Below are positions 48,631-57,314 of a stretch of 64,000 bases of DNA, piece by piece. Each line of letters starts with the position of its first letter. Within the stretch, counting starts at the first letter, position 1. This DNA comes from Brachybacterium tyrofermentans (GTDB taxonomy: Bacteria; Actinomycetota; Actinomycetes; Actinomycetales; Dermabacteraceae): contig NZ_JABUXW010000011.1 of the NCBI RefSeq assembly GCF_014897585.1, positions 103,362-167,361 on the forward strand, in the 5' to 3' direction. A program made the position numbers and the translations under genes. A model generated the notes under the pieces. It had not been told where the DNA came from and ran no database searches. It saw nothing but the letters and a program-made list of their open reading frames with translations.

Positions 48631-48684
48631 TTGACGCCCGGGTGCCCCGGTGGAATGCTCGACGCCGTCCGTGAACGATCACGG
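48631..48684 (+). promoter_or_regulatory. GH76 promoter with downstream operator
   Basis: TTGACG at 48631-48636 and AATGCT at 48654-48659 are spaced by 17 bases. Just past the predicted start of transcription lies CCGTGA-ACGA-TCACGG (48669-48684), perfect 6-base arms around a CG-centred core, the shape of a LacI-type operator. A repressor there would block elongation or initiation. Confidence 0.5.
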
Positions 48685-48733
48685 CACGAGCAGAGCGTTC
48701 ACTGACCGAGCGCCACGATCGGGAGCCCCATCG

Positions 48734-50623
48734 ATGAAGATGTCACGCCGCACCCTTGCCGCCCTCACCGCCGCCGCCCTGCCAGCGCTCGGAGCAGCCT
48801 CCGTCGCGAACGCGGCGCCGCCAGAGCTCCCACGGGTCCGAGGCGACGAGGCGCTCGCCCGTGCTCGGGTCGCCGCGGATGTGCTGATGGGGGACTACGA
48901 CCAGATCAAGGCATGGTTCCCCTCGAGCTGGTGGAACTCCGCCGTCGCCCTGCAGACCATCGGCGACTACATGCTGCGCAGCGGCGACCGTCGCTATCTG
49001 GACCAGCTGGACCACACCTTCGAACGCAACAAGGGCCCCTTCCCAGCCGGGGAGCTCTCCGGTGATGAGCTGTACGGCAACTTCACCAGCCGCGCCATCG
49101 ACGACTCGGGCTGGTGGGCGCTGACCTGGATCACCGCCTACGACCTCACCGGCGAGCAGAAATACCTCGACATGGCCGTGACCATTGGCGAGTTCATGGA
49201 CGACTTCTGGGACCCCAGCACCTGCGACGGAGGGATCTGGTGGAACGAGGAGCGCACCTACAAGAACGCCGTCACCAACGGGCAGTGGATCCGCCTGACG
49301 GCCGAGCTGCACAACCGCCTCCCGGGCGACTCCGCCTGGCTCGAGCGCTCCCAGGTGGCCTGGGACTGGTATCTCGCCAGCGGAATGGCCAACGAGGCCG
49401 GGCTGCTCAACGACGGGCTGACGGATGCCTGCGAGAACAACGGCGACCACGTCTACACGTACAACCAGGGTCTGGCGATCGGTGCCCCTCTGGAGCTGTG
49501 GCGTGCCACGGGTGATCCCCAGCTGCTGGAGCAGGCGCGCTACTTCGCGGACTCGGCGCTCGCACAGGGAGCCCTGTTCACGGAGGGGATCCTCACCGAG
49601 TGGACCGATGTGCTGGGGGAGAGCACCAACGACAACCACAAGCAGTTCAAGGGCATCTTCCTGCGCTACCTGATGGACCTCGCCGACACCACGGGCGATG
49701 CCCGGTACCAGGACGTCGTCGCGACGCAGGCGGCGACGATCTGGGAGCAGGACCGCAGCATCACCGACGAGCTCGGGGTGCGCTGGGCCGGCGCGAGCAC
49801 CGAGGCGTCCCCGAATGTCTTCGACTGGCGCACCCAGGCGAGCGCCCTCTCCGCCCTGATCGCGGATCTTCCGCAGGACGGCGCACGGCGGTCGCTGTCG
49901 GCCTCGCTCTCCCAGGCGCCGGTCGTCATGCCCGACACGGACCTGATGACGGTCGACCTCGAGCTGCACGTCGCGATCACCTCCACGCCGGCCCGCGACG
50001 TGCGCATCCGCCTCGAGGCCGAGGGTCCCGACGGCTGGGCTCTCGAGGCCGCGGACCACGTCAGCCTGGAGACCTCGGAGACCGAGGGCGAACCGGTGCT
50101 CGCCACGGTCCCGGTGCAGGTGACAGTCCCGGCCGACGCCGCCGAGGGCACCCAGCTGATCACCGTGACAGCGAGCGCTCCCGGCGGCCTGGAGTACGCA
50201 GCCCGGAGCGAAGTCGTGGTGGCCCGCAGCATCGACTTCGACGGCGGCACCCAGGACGGCCCCTGGCTGTGGGACGCCGGCGGCTCCGGCGTCACCGACG
50301 AGCCCGGCCGCTTCGCCGACGGGAGCAGCTACTTCATCTACCGCTTCCCGTTCCCGGCGAGCACGGCGACGGCGGAGCTCACGGTCACGATCAGCAACCA
50401 GTATCTGGTGGATCTCGGGGCCGACGGGGAGACCTGGACCAGGGTGCTCGCCGAGGACGAGCCGCTCCGAGATGCCTCGAACCGCGCCGATCACACCTTC
50501 GACCTGGCTCCGTACCTCGAGGGGGAGGACAAGGATGTCTACCTGCGCGTGTCCGACGCCTTCCCCGAGGACGGCTGGGGCGGTCAGGTGCACCATGTGA
50601 GCGCGCAGTACAGCGGATCCTGA
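48734..50623 (+). CDS. Secreted glycoside hydrolase family 76 (alpha-1,6-mannanase)
   Basis: A 629-residue secreted protein. A signal peptide (MKMSRRTLAALTAAALPALG, cleaved near ANA-APP) is followed by the GH76 (alpha/alpha)6 barrel with the catalytic-type Asp pair in SRAIDDSGWWALTWITAYD. CDGGIWWNEERTYKNAVTNG and NGDHVYTYNQGL also match the family. Residues about 390-500 form a NEW3-like beta domain and the last 100 a beta-sandwich module, probably for carbohydrate binding. It would cut fungal-type alpha-mannan. The start is ATG at 48734 (or 48740). Confidence 0.9.
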   Translation: MKMSRRTLAALTAAALPALGAASVANAAPPELPRVRGDEALARARVAADVLMGDYDQIKAWFPSSWWNSAVALQTIGDYMLRSGDRRYLDQLDHTFERNKGPFPAGELSGDELYGNFTSRAIDDSGWWALTWITAYDLTGEQKYLDMAVTIGEFMDDFWDPSTCDGGIWWNEERTYKNAVTNGQWIRLTAELHNRLPGDSAWLERSQVAWDWYLASGMANEAGLLNDGLTDACENNGDHVYTYNQGLAIGAPLELWRATGDPQLLEQARYFADSALAQGALFTEGILTEWTDVLGESTNDNHKQFKGIFLRYLMDLADTTGDARYQDVVATQAATIWEQDRSITDELGVRWAGASTEASPNVFDWRTQASALSALIADLPQDGARRSLSASLSQAPVVMPDTDLMTVDLELHVAITSTPARDVRIRLEAEGPDGWALEAADHVSLETSETEGEPVLATVPVQVTVPADAAEGTQLITVTASAPGGLEYAARSEVVVARSIDFDGGTQDGPWLWDAGGSGVTDEPGRFADGSSYFIYRFPFPASTATAELTVTISNQYLVDLGADGETWTRVLAEDEPLRDASNRADHTFDLAPYLEGEDKDVYLRVSDAFPEDGWGGQVHHVSAQYSGS

Positions 50624-50678
50624 GGGGGAGCCGCCTGGTGGCTGTGCGGCGGCGAAGGTCCTCGATCCCTCGTGGACG

Positions 50679-50698
50679 GACCTCCGCCGTCGGAGGTC
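50679..50698 (+). terminator. Probable terminator after the GH76 gene
   Basis: GACCTCCG-CCGT-CGGAGGTC, an 8-bp perfect stem with a four-base loop, 56 bases past the stop. No T-tract follows. The next gene's -10-like TAGGGT (50737-50742) lies just beyond. Confidence 0.5.
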
Positions 50699-50780
50699 GG
50701 TTCATCGAGATGACAGCCGAGCGACCAGGGGTGGCGTAGGGTCCATCCACCCCAGTCCACGAGATCTCGGAGGACACGCC

Positions 50781-51272
50781 ATGACCGCCTCAGGGTCGCG
50801 CCGCGGATTCCTGCTCCTGGCGGGCTCCTGCGCAGTTCTGCTCGCCGGCTGCTCGGATGCCCTCCCTCGGGACTCCCAGGGAGCATTGCGTCGGGCGACC
50901 GGGGGCACCCTGTACGTCGGCGCCTCCGAGAACGCGCCGTGGACGGAGTTCGACTCCCCCGGCAGCGTGAGCGGGACGGAAGCGGACCTCATCGAGGGCT
51001 ATGCGGCACGCATCGGCGCGAGCATCCACTGGGAGACCGCGGCGATGAGCGACCTGGCGACGATGATGACGGACAACGAGCTGGATCTGATCATCGGCGG
51101 TCTCACGGCCGACACCCCCTGGTCGGACAAGATCTCACCGACCCGGCCGTACCAGGAATCCCGCGGCGTCGATGGCTCGACGGAGAAGATGGTCATCGGC
51201 GTCCGGCCCGGCGAGAACGCTCTGCAGGTCTCCCTCGAACGGTTCCTCGCCGAGGAGAAGGGGGAGCTGTGA
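50781..51272 (+). CDS. Compact solute-binding lipoprotein
   Basis: A 163-residue lipoprotein; signal FLLLAGSCAVLLAGC with lipobox LAGC. The mature part matches the first lobe of SBP_bac_3 receptors (GTLYVGASENAPWTEFDSPG, AATDLIEGYAARIGA-like segment, LDLIIGGLTADTPWSDKISP). The second lobe is missing; the protein passes directly to VIGVRPGENALQVSLERFLA. At 163 residues it is far below the 250-280 of normal receptors. It is coupled by a four-base overlap to a CDF-like transporter. A ribosome-binding site (GGAGG) precedes the ATG. It may be a family-typical compact sensor rather than a deletion. Confidence 0.75.
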   Translation: MTASGSRRGFLLLAGSCAVLLAGCSDALPRDSQGALRRATGGTLYVGASENAPWTEFDSPGSVSGTEADLIEGYAARIGASIHWETAAMSDLATMMTDNELDLIIGGLTADTPWSDKISPTRPYQESRGVDGSTEKMVIGVRPGENALQVSLERFLAEEKGEL

Positions 51273-52273
51273 ACGAGCGCGGCGAGCCGGCCCCGGAACG
51301 CACCTCGACGTCCGGGCGCGATGCCCTGCCCGAGGAGCAGCAGAAGATCCTGGCGTCGACGATCCGGTTCCAGTGGGTCTCCATCGTCGTCCTCGTCGTC
51401 TCGATCCTGGCGGTCGCGATCGTGGCGGGGTCTTCGCAGGCGATGAAGGTCGCCTGGCTCGAGGACTCGATGTCCCTCCTGCCGCCCATCGCCTTCCTGG
51501 TCGCCGCCCGCCGGATCCGCAAGCCGTCCAGCAGGGAGTTCCCCTACGGTCACCATCGCTCGATCGGGGTCGCGCACGTGGTCGCGGCCGCCTCGCTGCT
51601 GGCGATGGGTGCATTCCTGGTTATCGACTCGACTATGACGCTCGTGAAGGTCGAGCGGCCGCCCGTCGGGTTGATCGTCCTGTTCGGTCACGGGATCTGG
51701 GCGGGCTGGTTGATGATCGGCGTGATGGTCGTGACGAGCATCCCGCCCGTGTTCATCGGTCGCCGGAAGATGAAGCTCGCGGAGTCGCTGCACGACAAGG
51801 TGCTGTACGCCGACGCGGACATGAACAAGGCGAATTGGACGTCCGCCCTGGCGACGATCATCGGGGTGCTCGGCATCGGTGTCGGTCTGTGGTGGGCGGA
51901 TTCCATCGCGGCGATCGTCGTGTCGATCTCGATCCTTCACGACGGGGTCAAGAACTTGCGGGCATCGATCGGTGGTCTCACCGACGGTCGTGCCCGGACC
52001 TTCGACGGCAAGGAGCCTCATCCCCTGACCGAGAAGGTGGAGGAGGTCGCTCGGAGCACGGCGTGGGTGGCCGACGCCGTGGGCAGGGTCCGCGACGAGG
52101 GGCACGTCTTCCACGTCGAGATGTTCGTCGTGCCCGTCGAGGGCGCTGTGGTGACCGGTCAGCACTGCGAGGATCTCCGCACCGCGTTGTCGGAGGTGGA
52201 GTGGAAGATCCATGACGTCGTCATCGCTCCGGTCGCTGAGATCCCCGCAGAGCAGGCGTTCCGCGCTGACTGA
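51269..52273 (+). CDS. CDF-like cation transporter
   Basis: A 334-residue membrane protein with about six segments and a C-terminal cytoplasmic domain, the layout of cation diffusion facilitators. YGHHRSIGVAHVVAAASLLA and TLSDVE-like C-terminal features fit, but the usual DxxxD and HxxxD zinc-site pairs are not evident: the corresponding segments read LEDSMSLLPP and DADMNKANWTSA. It may therefore carry another ion. GTG start at 51269 overlaps the upstream stop; the frame open to 50939 is a shadow of the lipoprotein gene. Confidence 0.78.
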   Translation: MNERGEPAPERTSTSGRDALPEEQQKILASTIRFQWVSIVVLVVSILAVAIVAGSSQAMKVAWLEDSMSLLPPIAFLVAARRIRKPSSREFPYGHHRSIGVAHVVAAASLLAMGAFLVIDSTMTLVKVERPPVGLIVLFGHGIWAGWLMIGVMVVTSIPPVFIGRRKMKLAESLHDKVLYADADMNKANWTSALATIIGVLGIGVGLWWADSIAAIVVSISILHDGVKNLRASIGGLTDGRARTFDGKEPHPLTEKVEEVARSTAWVADAVGRVRDEGHVFHVEMFVVPVEGAVVTGQHCEDLRTALSEVEWKIHDVVIAPVAEIPAEQAFRAD

Positions 52274-52410
52274 CCGGTCGTGTCCCGGCACACCGCCGTC
52301 TCGTCGCCTCTACGGAGCACCCGCCCGCACGACGCGCGCTGTCCAGCACGGAGGATTCTCTCGCGGGACCCGCCATACTCAGTGGACCGTCGAGGAGAGG
52401 TCGTAGAGGC

Positions 52411-53010
52411 ATGAGCGAGAACGTCGATTCCGGGTCCGCGGTGTCGACCGTGGTGCGGCAGCGCATCCGGGGGCTGCGTCAGGCACGGGGCTGGAGCCTG
52501 GAGGCTCTTGCGGCGCGCTGTCAGCTCAGCACATCGACCCTGAGCCGGATCGAGACCGGCCATCGCAGCATCGGCCTGGAGCAGCTGGCCCCCTTGGCCC
52601 GGGCGCTGGAGACGACGATCGATCAGCTGGTCGCCTCGGATCAGGACGACGACGTGGTCATCCGCCCGGTCGCCCACGAGGAACCGGGCCTGACCGTGTG
52701 GGCGCTCTCGCGGGATTCCCCGCAGCATGGCGGGGCCATGGTGGCCAAGATGCGCATCACCAGCCAGCGTCGGCATGGGCCCGGAAGTCTGGCCGTCCAT
52801 CCTGGTCGAGAGTGGTTCATGGTCCTCTCGGGAGTCGCGATGCTGCATCTGGGGGAGCGACGGATCACCGTGGAGGCCGGCCAGGCTGCGGAGTTCAGCA
52901 CCATGACACCGCACTCCATCGGCACGCTCGAGGGGACGGTCGAGCTCCTGACCATGTTCGATGCAGAGGGCGAACAGGCCCATCAGCAGTCCAGCCGACC
53001 CGGGAAGTAG
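52411..53010 (+). CDS. XRE-cupin transcriptional regulator
   Basis: A 199-residue regulator. The helix-turn-helix is IRGLRQARGWSLEALAARCQ followed by LSTSTLSRIETGHRSIGLEQ, and the C-terminal cupin has HPGREWFMVLSGVAMLHLGE and the AEFSTMTPHSIGTLEG block. Such regulators sense small ligands through the cupin. It is followed by a SAM methyltransferase with an inverted repeat in between. The 137 bases upstream (52274-52410) hold a GAGGAGAGG-type ribosome-binding site and no other clear feature. Confidence 0.88.
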   Translation: MSENVDSGSAVSTVVRQRIRGLRQARGWSLEALAARCQLSTSTLSRIETGHRSIGLEQLAPLARALETTIDQLVASDQDDDVVIRPVAHEEPGLTVWALSRDSPQHGGAMVAKMRITSQRRHGPGSLAVHPGREWFMVLSGVAMLHLGERRITVEAGQAAEFSTMTPHSIGTLEGTVELLTMFDAEGEQAHQQSSRPGK

Positions 53011-53029
53011 TTCTGCCCCAGAGCAGATG

Positions 53030-53044
53030 TTGCGGTTATCGCAA
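53030..53044. promoter_or_regulatory. Inverted repeat between XRE-cupin gene and methyltransferase
   Basis: TTGCG-GTTAT-CGCAA, perfect 5-base arms around a 5-base centre, lies 20 bases after the regulator's stop. A -10-like CATTAT follows at 53056-53061. It is the natural candidate for the upstream regulator's binding site. Confidence 0.5.
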
Positions 53045-53085
53045 AGCGCGTTGTGCATTATGGGATGACTGGGCATCCTGGATGC

Positions 53086-54141
53086 ATGCAGACAGATCCA
53101 TCGGGCCTGAGCCCTTCCATTCCCGGGAGCCACCGCCACCACGTCGGCGGCCCCGGTCTCGCCGACATCGCTCCGACGGACGGCACGACGCGTGACGACT
53201 CTGCGATCAGGGGCGGCGCCGCGGGGAGCATCGCGCAGGTGCTCGAGCTGGATGCAGACGTCATGGCGGAACATCTCCAGGCGGTGATCGCGTGGATGCC
53301 TGTGCACGGCGCTCCGGCGCGGATCGTCGATCTCGGTGCCGGGACGGGCGCGGGGACCTTCGCCTTGCTCCGCGCGTTCCCCGCCGCGACGGTGACTGCT
53401 GTCGATTCGTCGGCAGAGCACCTCGAGCTACTCCGGGACCGTGCGCGCCGTGAGGGTCTCGAGCACCGCGTTCGCACGCTCGAGGTCGATCTCGACGCGC
53501 CAGACTGGCCTGATCTGGGCCGGCCGGATCTCGTCTGGGCCTCTGCCTCGATGCATCACCTCGCCGACCCTGATCGCGCGATCCGCACCGTCCGCGAGGC
53601 ACTCGAGCCGAAGGGTCTGTTCGTCGTCCTCGAGCTCTCCGGCATGCCCCGATTCCTCCCACCGGACGCCCCGGAGAGCCGCCCCGGCCTCGAGGAGCGC
53701 AGCCATGCTGCCCTCGCCCCGGCGACGACAGCTCACATGCCCCATCGGGGTGCGGACTGGGCGCCGAAGCTCACCGCCGCCGGCTTGGACGTCGCTGCTC
53801 ATCTGCCTCTGGACGTCACCATCGAGTCCGCCCGGAGCGACGCGATCGGGCCCTATGCGCTCGCCGTGTTCACGGGACTCCGCCGCGCGTCCGCGGGACT
53901 CCTTCCGGCCGAGGACGTCGAGGCGCTCGACGAGCTCCTCGACACCGCCGGTCCGCACAGCATCCTGGATCGATCCGACCTCACCCTGCGGACCACCCGC
54001 CGCGTCTGGGCCGCGCGCAAGCCGGCCCGCGTGGACGGCCCCGGGGGCTACGCGTCGTTCTCTGCAGCGGCAGAGGCCGCGAACTGCGAGCGGGTGCTCG
54101 GGAACAGACGGCACGGCCTCGGGGCCGACGTTCGAGGCTGA
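53086..54141 (+). CDS. SAM-dependent methyltransferase
   Basis: A 351-residue class I methyltransferase. SAM motif I is ARIVDLGAGTGAGTFALLRA near residue 76, then VTAVDSSAEHLELL and DLVWASASMHHLADPDRAIR, with the usual VREALEPKGLFVVLEL turn. The N-terminal 40 residues and the C-terminal 60 are outside the core. The start is uncertain: GTG 53053, ATG 53065 and ATG 53086 are in frame; CATTAT as -10 favours 53086. The substrate is unknown. Regulated probably by the XRE-cupin protein. Confidence 0.85.
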   Translation: MQTDPSGLSPSIPGSHRHHVGGPGLADIAPTDGTTRDDSAIRGGAAGSIAQVLELDADVMAEHLQAVIAWMPVHGAPARIVDLGAGTGAGTFALLRAFPAATVTAVDSSAEHLELLRDRARREGLEHRVRTLEVDLDAPDWPDLGRPDLVWASASMHHLADPDRAIRTVREALEPKGLFVVLELSGMPRFLPPDAPESRPGLEERSHAALAPATTAHMPHRGADWAPKLTAAGLDVAAHLPLDVTIESARSDAIGPYALAVFTGLRRASAGLLPAEDVEALDELLDTAGPHSILDRSDLTLRTTRRVWAARKPARVDGPGGYASFSAAAEAANCERVLGNRRHGLGADVRG

Positions 54142-54180
54142 CCCTCTCTGGCGTCGTGCGCTCCCGTCGCTCTGTGCGGG

Positions 54181-56403
54181 TCAGCGGCGGGTGCGGACGG
54201 CGGCGACGCTCGCCTCCGGTCGGAGGTCGAGTCGTCGCAGGAGCTGGGCGTTCAGGGCGACCACGATGGTGGACAGGGACATGAGGATCGCGCCGACGGA
54301 CATCGGCAGCACGAATCCGATGGGGGCGAGGACTCCGGCCGCGAGCGGCACGGACAGCAAGTTGTACCCCGCAGCCCACCAGAGATTCTGTCCCATCTTG
54401 CGATAGGCGGCGCGGGAGAGCTCGATGACCGAGAGCACCGAGCGCGGATCGGAGCTGGCGAGCACGACCCCGGCCGAGGCGATCGCCACGTCGGTGCCCG
54501 CACCGATGGCGATGCCGACGTCGGCCTGCGCGAGGGCGGGGGCGTCGTTGACGCCGTCGCCGATCATCGCGACCTTCTTGCCCTCCTTCTGGAGCTGCGC
54601 GACCTTCGAGGACTTGTCCTCGGGGCGCACCCCGGCGAAGACCCGGTCGATCCCGAGCTCACGGCCCACGCTGTTCGCGACCGCCTCGGCGTCGCCGGTG
54701 ATCATGACGACCTCGACGCCCAGGCTGTGCAAGGCATCGATGGCCTCACGAGATTCGGGGCGCACCTCGTCGTGGAGCTTGAGGCCACCGATCACGTCGC
54801 CGTCACGGAGGACGTGGAGGATGATCGCGCCCTCCTGGCGCCAGGCCTCGGCCTCTGCGATCTCGCCCGCTCCCGTCTCGTCGAGCAGGCGTGGACCGCC
54901 GACGCGGATCTCGTGCCCGTCCACCTGGGCGCTCACGCCCAGAGCGGGGGTGGAGCTGATGTCGGAGCCCGCAGGGATCTGTGTCCCCTCGGCCTGAGCT
55001 CTGGCGATGATGGCGCGGGCGAGCGGGTGCTCGCTCTCCGTCTCGGCGGCGGCCGCCAGGGCCAGCACCTCGGTCTCGTCGACGCCGACGGTGATGATCT
55101 CGGCGAGGCTGGGCTCGCCCGTGGTGAGGGTGCCGGTCTTGTCGAACAGGACGGCGTCGACCGTCCGCATCGCCTCCAGCGCCAGGCGGTCCTTGATCAG
55201 GACGCCGCCGCGGGCAGCGCGCTCGGTGGCGATCGAGACGACCAGCGGGATCGCGAGGCCCAGGGCGTGGGGGCAGGCGATGACCAGGACGGTCACCGTG
55301 CGGACCACGGCCTCGTCGGGCATGCCGAGCAGCGACCAGACGATCGCGGTGATCACGGCGGCTCCGAGCGCGAACCAGAACAGCCACGCCGCAGCGGTGT
55401 CTGCGATGCGCTGGGCCCGGGAAGAGGAGTTCTGGGCTTCGGTCACCAGGCGCTGGATGCCGGCGAGCGCGGTCTCGTCGCCGGTGGCGGTGACCTCGAT
55501 GCGGAGGCTGGAATCGGTGGCGACCGTGCCGGCCACGACGGAGTCTCCGGTGGATCGCGACACGGGGCGGGACTCGCCGGTGACCATGGATTCGTCCACG
55601 TCGGCGCGGCCCTCGCGGATCGTGCCGTCGGCCGGGACGCTCGCTCCGGGTCGCACCAGGACCAGGTCCCCGTGTCGCAGCTCGGCGGGCGGGACGCTCA
55701 CCAGCTCGTCCCCGTCGATGCGCTCGGCCATGTCGGGAAGCAGCGCGGCGAGGGAGTCGAGCGCGGACGTCGTCCGGGCGAGAGAACGCATCTCGACCCA
55801 ATGCCCCAGCAGCATGATCACGACCAGCAGGGCGAGCTCCCACCAGAACTCGAGCTGGTGGTCGAGGAGCCCCAGGGTCGCTCCCCAGGAGGCGAGGAAG
55901 GCGACCGTGATCGCGAGCCCGATCAGGAGCATCATCCCGGGCTGGCGCGAACGGATCTCGGAGACGGCCCCGGTGAGGAAGGGGCGCCCGCCCCAGATGT
56001 ACATGACGGTGCCGAGGAAAGGACCGATCCAGGCGGCGCCGGGGAACTCGGGAATGCTGTAGCCGAGCAGCATCGCGAACATCGGCGAGAACACGACGAC
56101 CGGAACCGCGATGAGCAGGTTGATCCAGAACAGCCGACGGAACTGCCCGACATGGTCTCCATGGCCGGCGTGGCCACCGTGCCCGGAGTGACCCTCGTGG
56201 CCCGGTTGGTCGTCGTGGCCCGAGTGGTCGTCGTGTCCCGGGGGACCGTCGCCGACGTCGAGGGGCCCGTGGTCGCGGTGGGTGCGGGGAGCGTCGTGCT
56301 CCGCGGCGCGAGGATGGGCGCCATGAGAGGTGGGGGAGGGATGGGAGTGCTGCATGCCGGCATCTCCGCGGGCGTGACGGGGTGAGTGGTCGTCAGCGTT
56401 CAT
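54181..56403 (-). CDS. copB: CopB-type copper-translocating P1B ATPase
   Basis: A 740-residue P-type ATPase. The N-terminal 85 residues are a His/Asp/Gly repeat (GHDDHSGHDDQPGHEGHSGH), a metal-gathering tail in place of CxxC domains. The transmembrane metal site is CPH (IACPHALGLAIP), typical of CopB (P1B-3) pumps for Cu(I)/Cu(II) or Ag. TGE is in SMVTGESRPV, the phosphorylated Asp in FDKTGTLTTG, HP in SEHPLARAI, and GDGVNDAPALAQAD. Start ATG at 56403 lies just inside a CsoR-type operator. The upstream frame to 56598 is a shadow. Confidence 0.95.
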   Translation of the reverse strand: MNADDHSPRHARGDAGMQHSHPSPTSHGAHPRAAEHDAPRTHRDHGPLDVGDGPPGHDDHSGHDDQPGHEGHSGHGGHAGHGDHVGQFRRLFWINLLIAVPVVVFSPMFAMLLGYSIPEFPGAAWIGPFLGTVMYIWGGRPFLTGAVSEIRSRQPGMMLLIGLAITVAFLASWGATLGLLDHQLEFWWELALLVVIMLLGHWVEMRSLARTTSALDSLAALLPDMAERIDGDELVSVPPAELRHGDLVLVRPGASVPADGTIREGRADVDESMVTGESRPVSRSTGDSVVAGTVATDSSLRIEVTATGDETALAGIQRLVTEAQNSSSRAQRIADTAAAWLFWFALGAAVITAIVWSLLGMPDEAVVRTVTVLVIACPHALGLAIPLVVSIATERAARGGVLIKDRLALEAMRTVDAVLFDKTGTLTTGEPSLAEIITVGVDETEVLALAAAAETESEHPLARAIIARAQAEGTQIPAGSDISSTPALGVSAQVDGHEIRVGGPRLLDETGAGEIAEAEAWRQEGAIILHVLRDGDVIGGLKLHDEVRPESREAIDALHSLGVEVVMITGDAEAVANSVGRELGIDRVFAGVRPEDKSSKVAQLQKEGKKVAMIGDGVNDAPALAQADVGIAIGAGTDVAIASAGVVLASSDPRSVLSVIELSRAAYRKMGQNLWWAAGYNLLSVPLAAGVLAPIGFVLPMSVGAILMSLSTIVVALNAQLLRRLDLRPEASVAAVRTRR

Positions 56404-56410
56404 AGCCCCG

Positions 56411-56432
56411 ACTGTATACCCGTAGGGGGTAT
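56411..56432 (-). promoter_or_regulatory. CsoR-type copper operator and -10 before copB
   Basis: ATACCC-GTAG-GGGGTAT (56416-56432) is the G/C-tract palindrome recognised by CsoR-family repressors at copper genes. On the minus strand TATACA/TACAGT (56411-56418) gives a -10 element overlapping it, so the mRNA would start only a few bases before the ATG. No csoR gene is present in the window. Confidence 0.8.
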
Positions 56433-56517
56433 GTGTCGAGGGTGTGGATTCCGCTGTGAGCCTCGATCGCGGCGCCGTCTGGGACCTCCGGTCAGCAGGC
56501 AGCGCTTCGCGGGGACA

Positions 56518-56529
56518 CCTCAAGATCTG
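56518..56529 (+). promoter_or_regulatory. CCTCAAGATC motif before the response regulator
   Basis: CCTCAAGATCTG is 68 bases before the response regulator start; the same CCTCAAGATC recurs at 60087-60096 before the YdhK-CueP operon. It may be the binding site of that regulator. Confidence 0.35.
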
Positions 56530-56596
56530 CTCTAGATGTTCCGTGAACGGCCTCGCAGCGCCACGGCGCCCGGCATCGAGGATCAGACTGGTGCTC

Positions 56597-57310
56597 ATGA
56601 GGAGTGAATCGGATCGAGCGGCAGCGATGGTCCTCGTCGTCGAGGACGAGGTGGCGCTCTCGCATGTGATCCAGGCGTACTTGGCGACGGCCGGCTACGC
56701 GACGGCCAGTGCGCGGAGCGGACCGGAGGCGGTGGAGCTGGCTCGCATCGTGTCGCCGGATGTGATCATCCTCGATCTCGGACTGCCCGGTCTCGACGGG
56801 CTGGAGGTGATGCGGAGGATCCGTGCGTTCTCCGACTGCTATGTGCTGATCACGACGGCTCGGACCGAGGAGGTGGATCGCCTGATCGGCCTGTCGGCGG
56901 GCGCTGATGATTACCTCACCAAGCCCTTCAGCGTGCGCGAGCTCGTCGCCCGGGTCCAGGCAGTGCTGCGGCGATCCCGTTCCGAGTTCGAGGCACCCGA
57001 TCGGCGAACGGTACGTACCTTCGGGGACCTGGAGATCGACATGACTGCGCACGAGGTGCGCCTCGCCGGTCGGCCGGTTCCGCTGACCCCTACCGAGCGC
57101 GGCCTGCTGATGACCTTGGCCGATCGACCCGGGCAGGCATTCAGCCGCCGCCAGCTGATGGAGACCGTGTGGGGCGACGGCTGGGTCGGGGACGACCACA
57201 TCGTCGATGTGCACATCGCCAACCTGCGACGGAAGCTCGAGGAGACGGCGGAGTCCGCGCGCTACGTCACCACGGTGCGCGGGATCGGATATCGGATGGG
57301 AAAGGGGTGA
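56597..57310 (+). CDS. OmpR-family response regulator
   Basis: A 237-residue regulator. The receiver has MVLVVEDEVALSHVIQAYLA, phospho-acceptor Asp60 in VIILDLGLPGLDGL and YLTKPFS; the winged-helix C-terminus has LTPTERGLLMTLADRPGQAF and VWGDGWVGDDHIVDVHIANL, ending VRGIGYRMGKG. It sits divergent from copB and beside copper-binding lipoproteins, so a copper-responsive role is likely, by context only. The start is ATG 56597; an ATG at 56627 is possible. Confidence 0.92.
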   Translation: MRSESDRAAAMVLVVEDEVALSHVIQAYLATAGYATASARSGPEAVELARIVSPDVIILDLGLPGLDGLEVMRRIRAFSDCYVLITTARTEEVDRLIGLSAGADDYLTKPFSVRELVARVQAVLRRSRSEFEAPDRRTVRTFGDLEIDMTAHEVRLAGRPVPLTPTERGLLMTLADRPGQAFSRRQLMETVWGDGWVGDDHIVDVHIANLRRKLEETAESARYVTTVRGIGYRMGKG

Positions 57311-57314
57311 GCTC

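Noticed and set aside
50781..51272. Frameshifted full-length solute-binding protein
   Set aside because: The end of the protein is a coherent helix in frame and coupled to the next gene; no second-lobe remnant appears in other frames.
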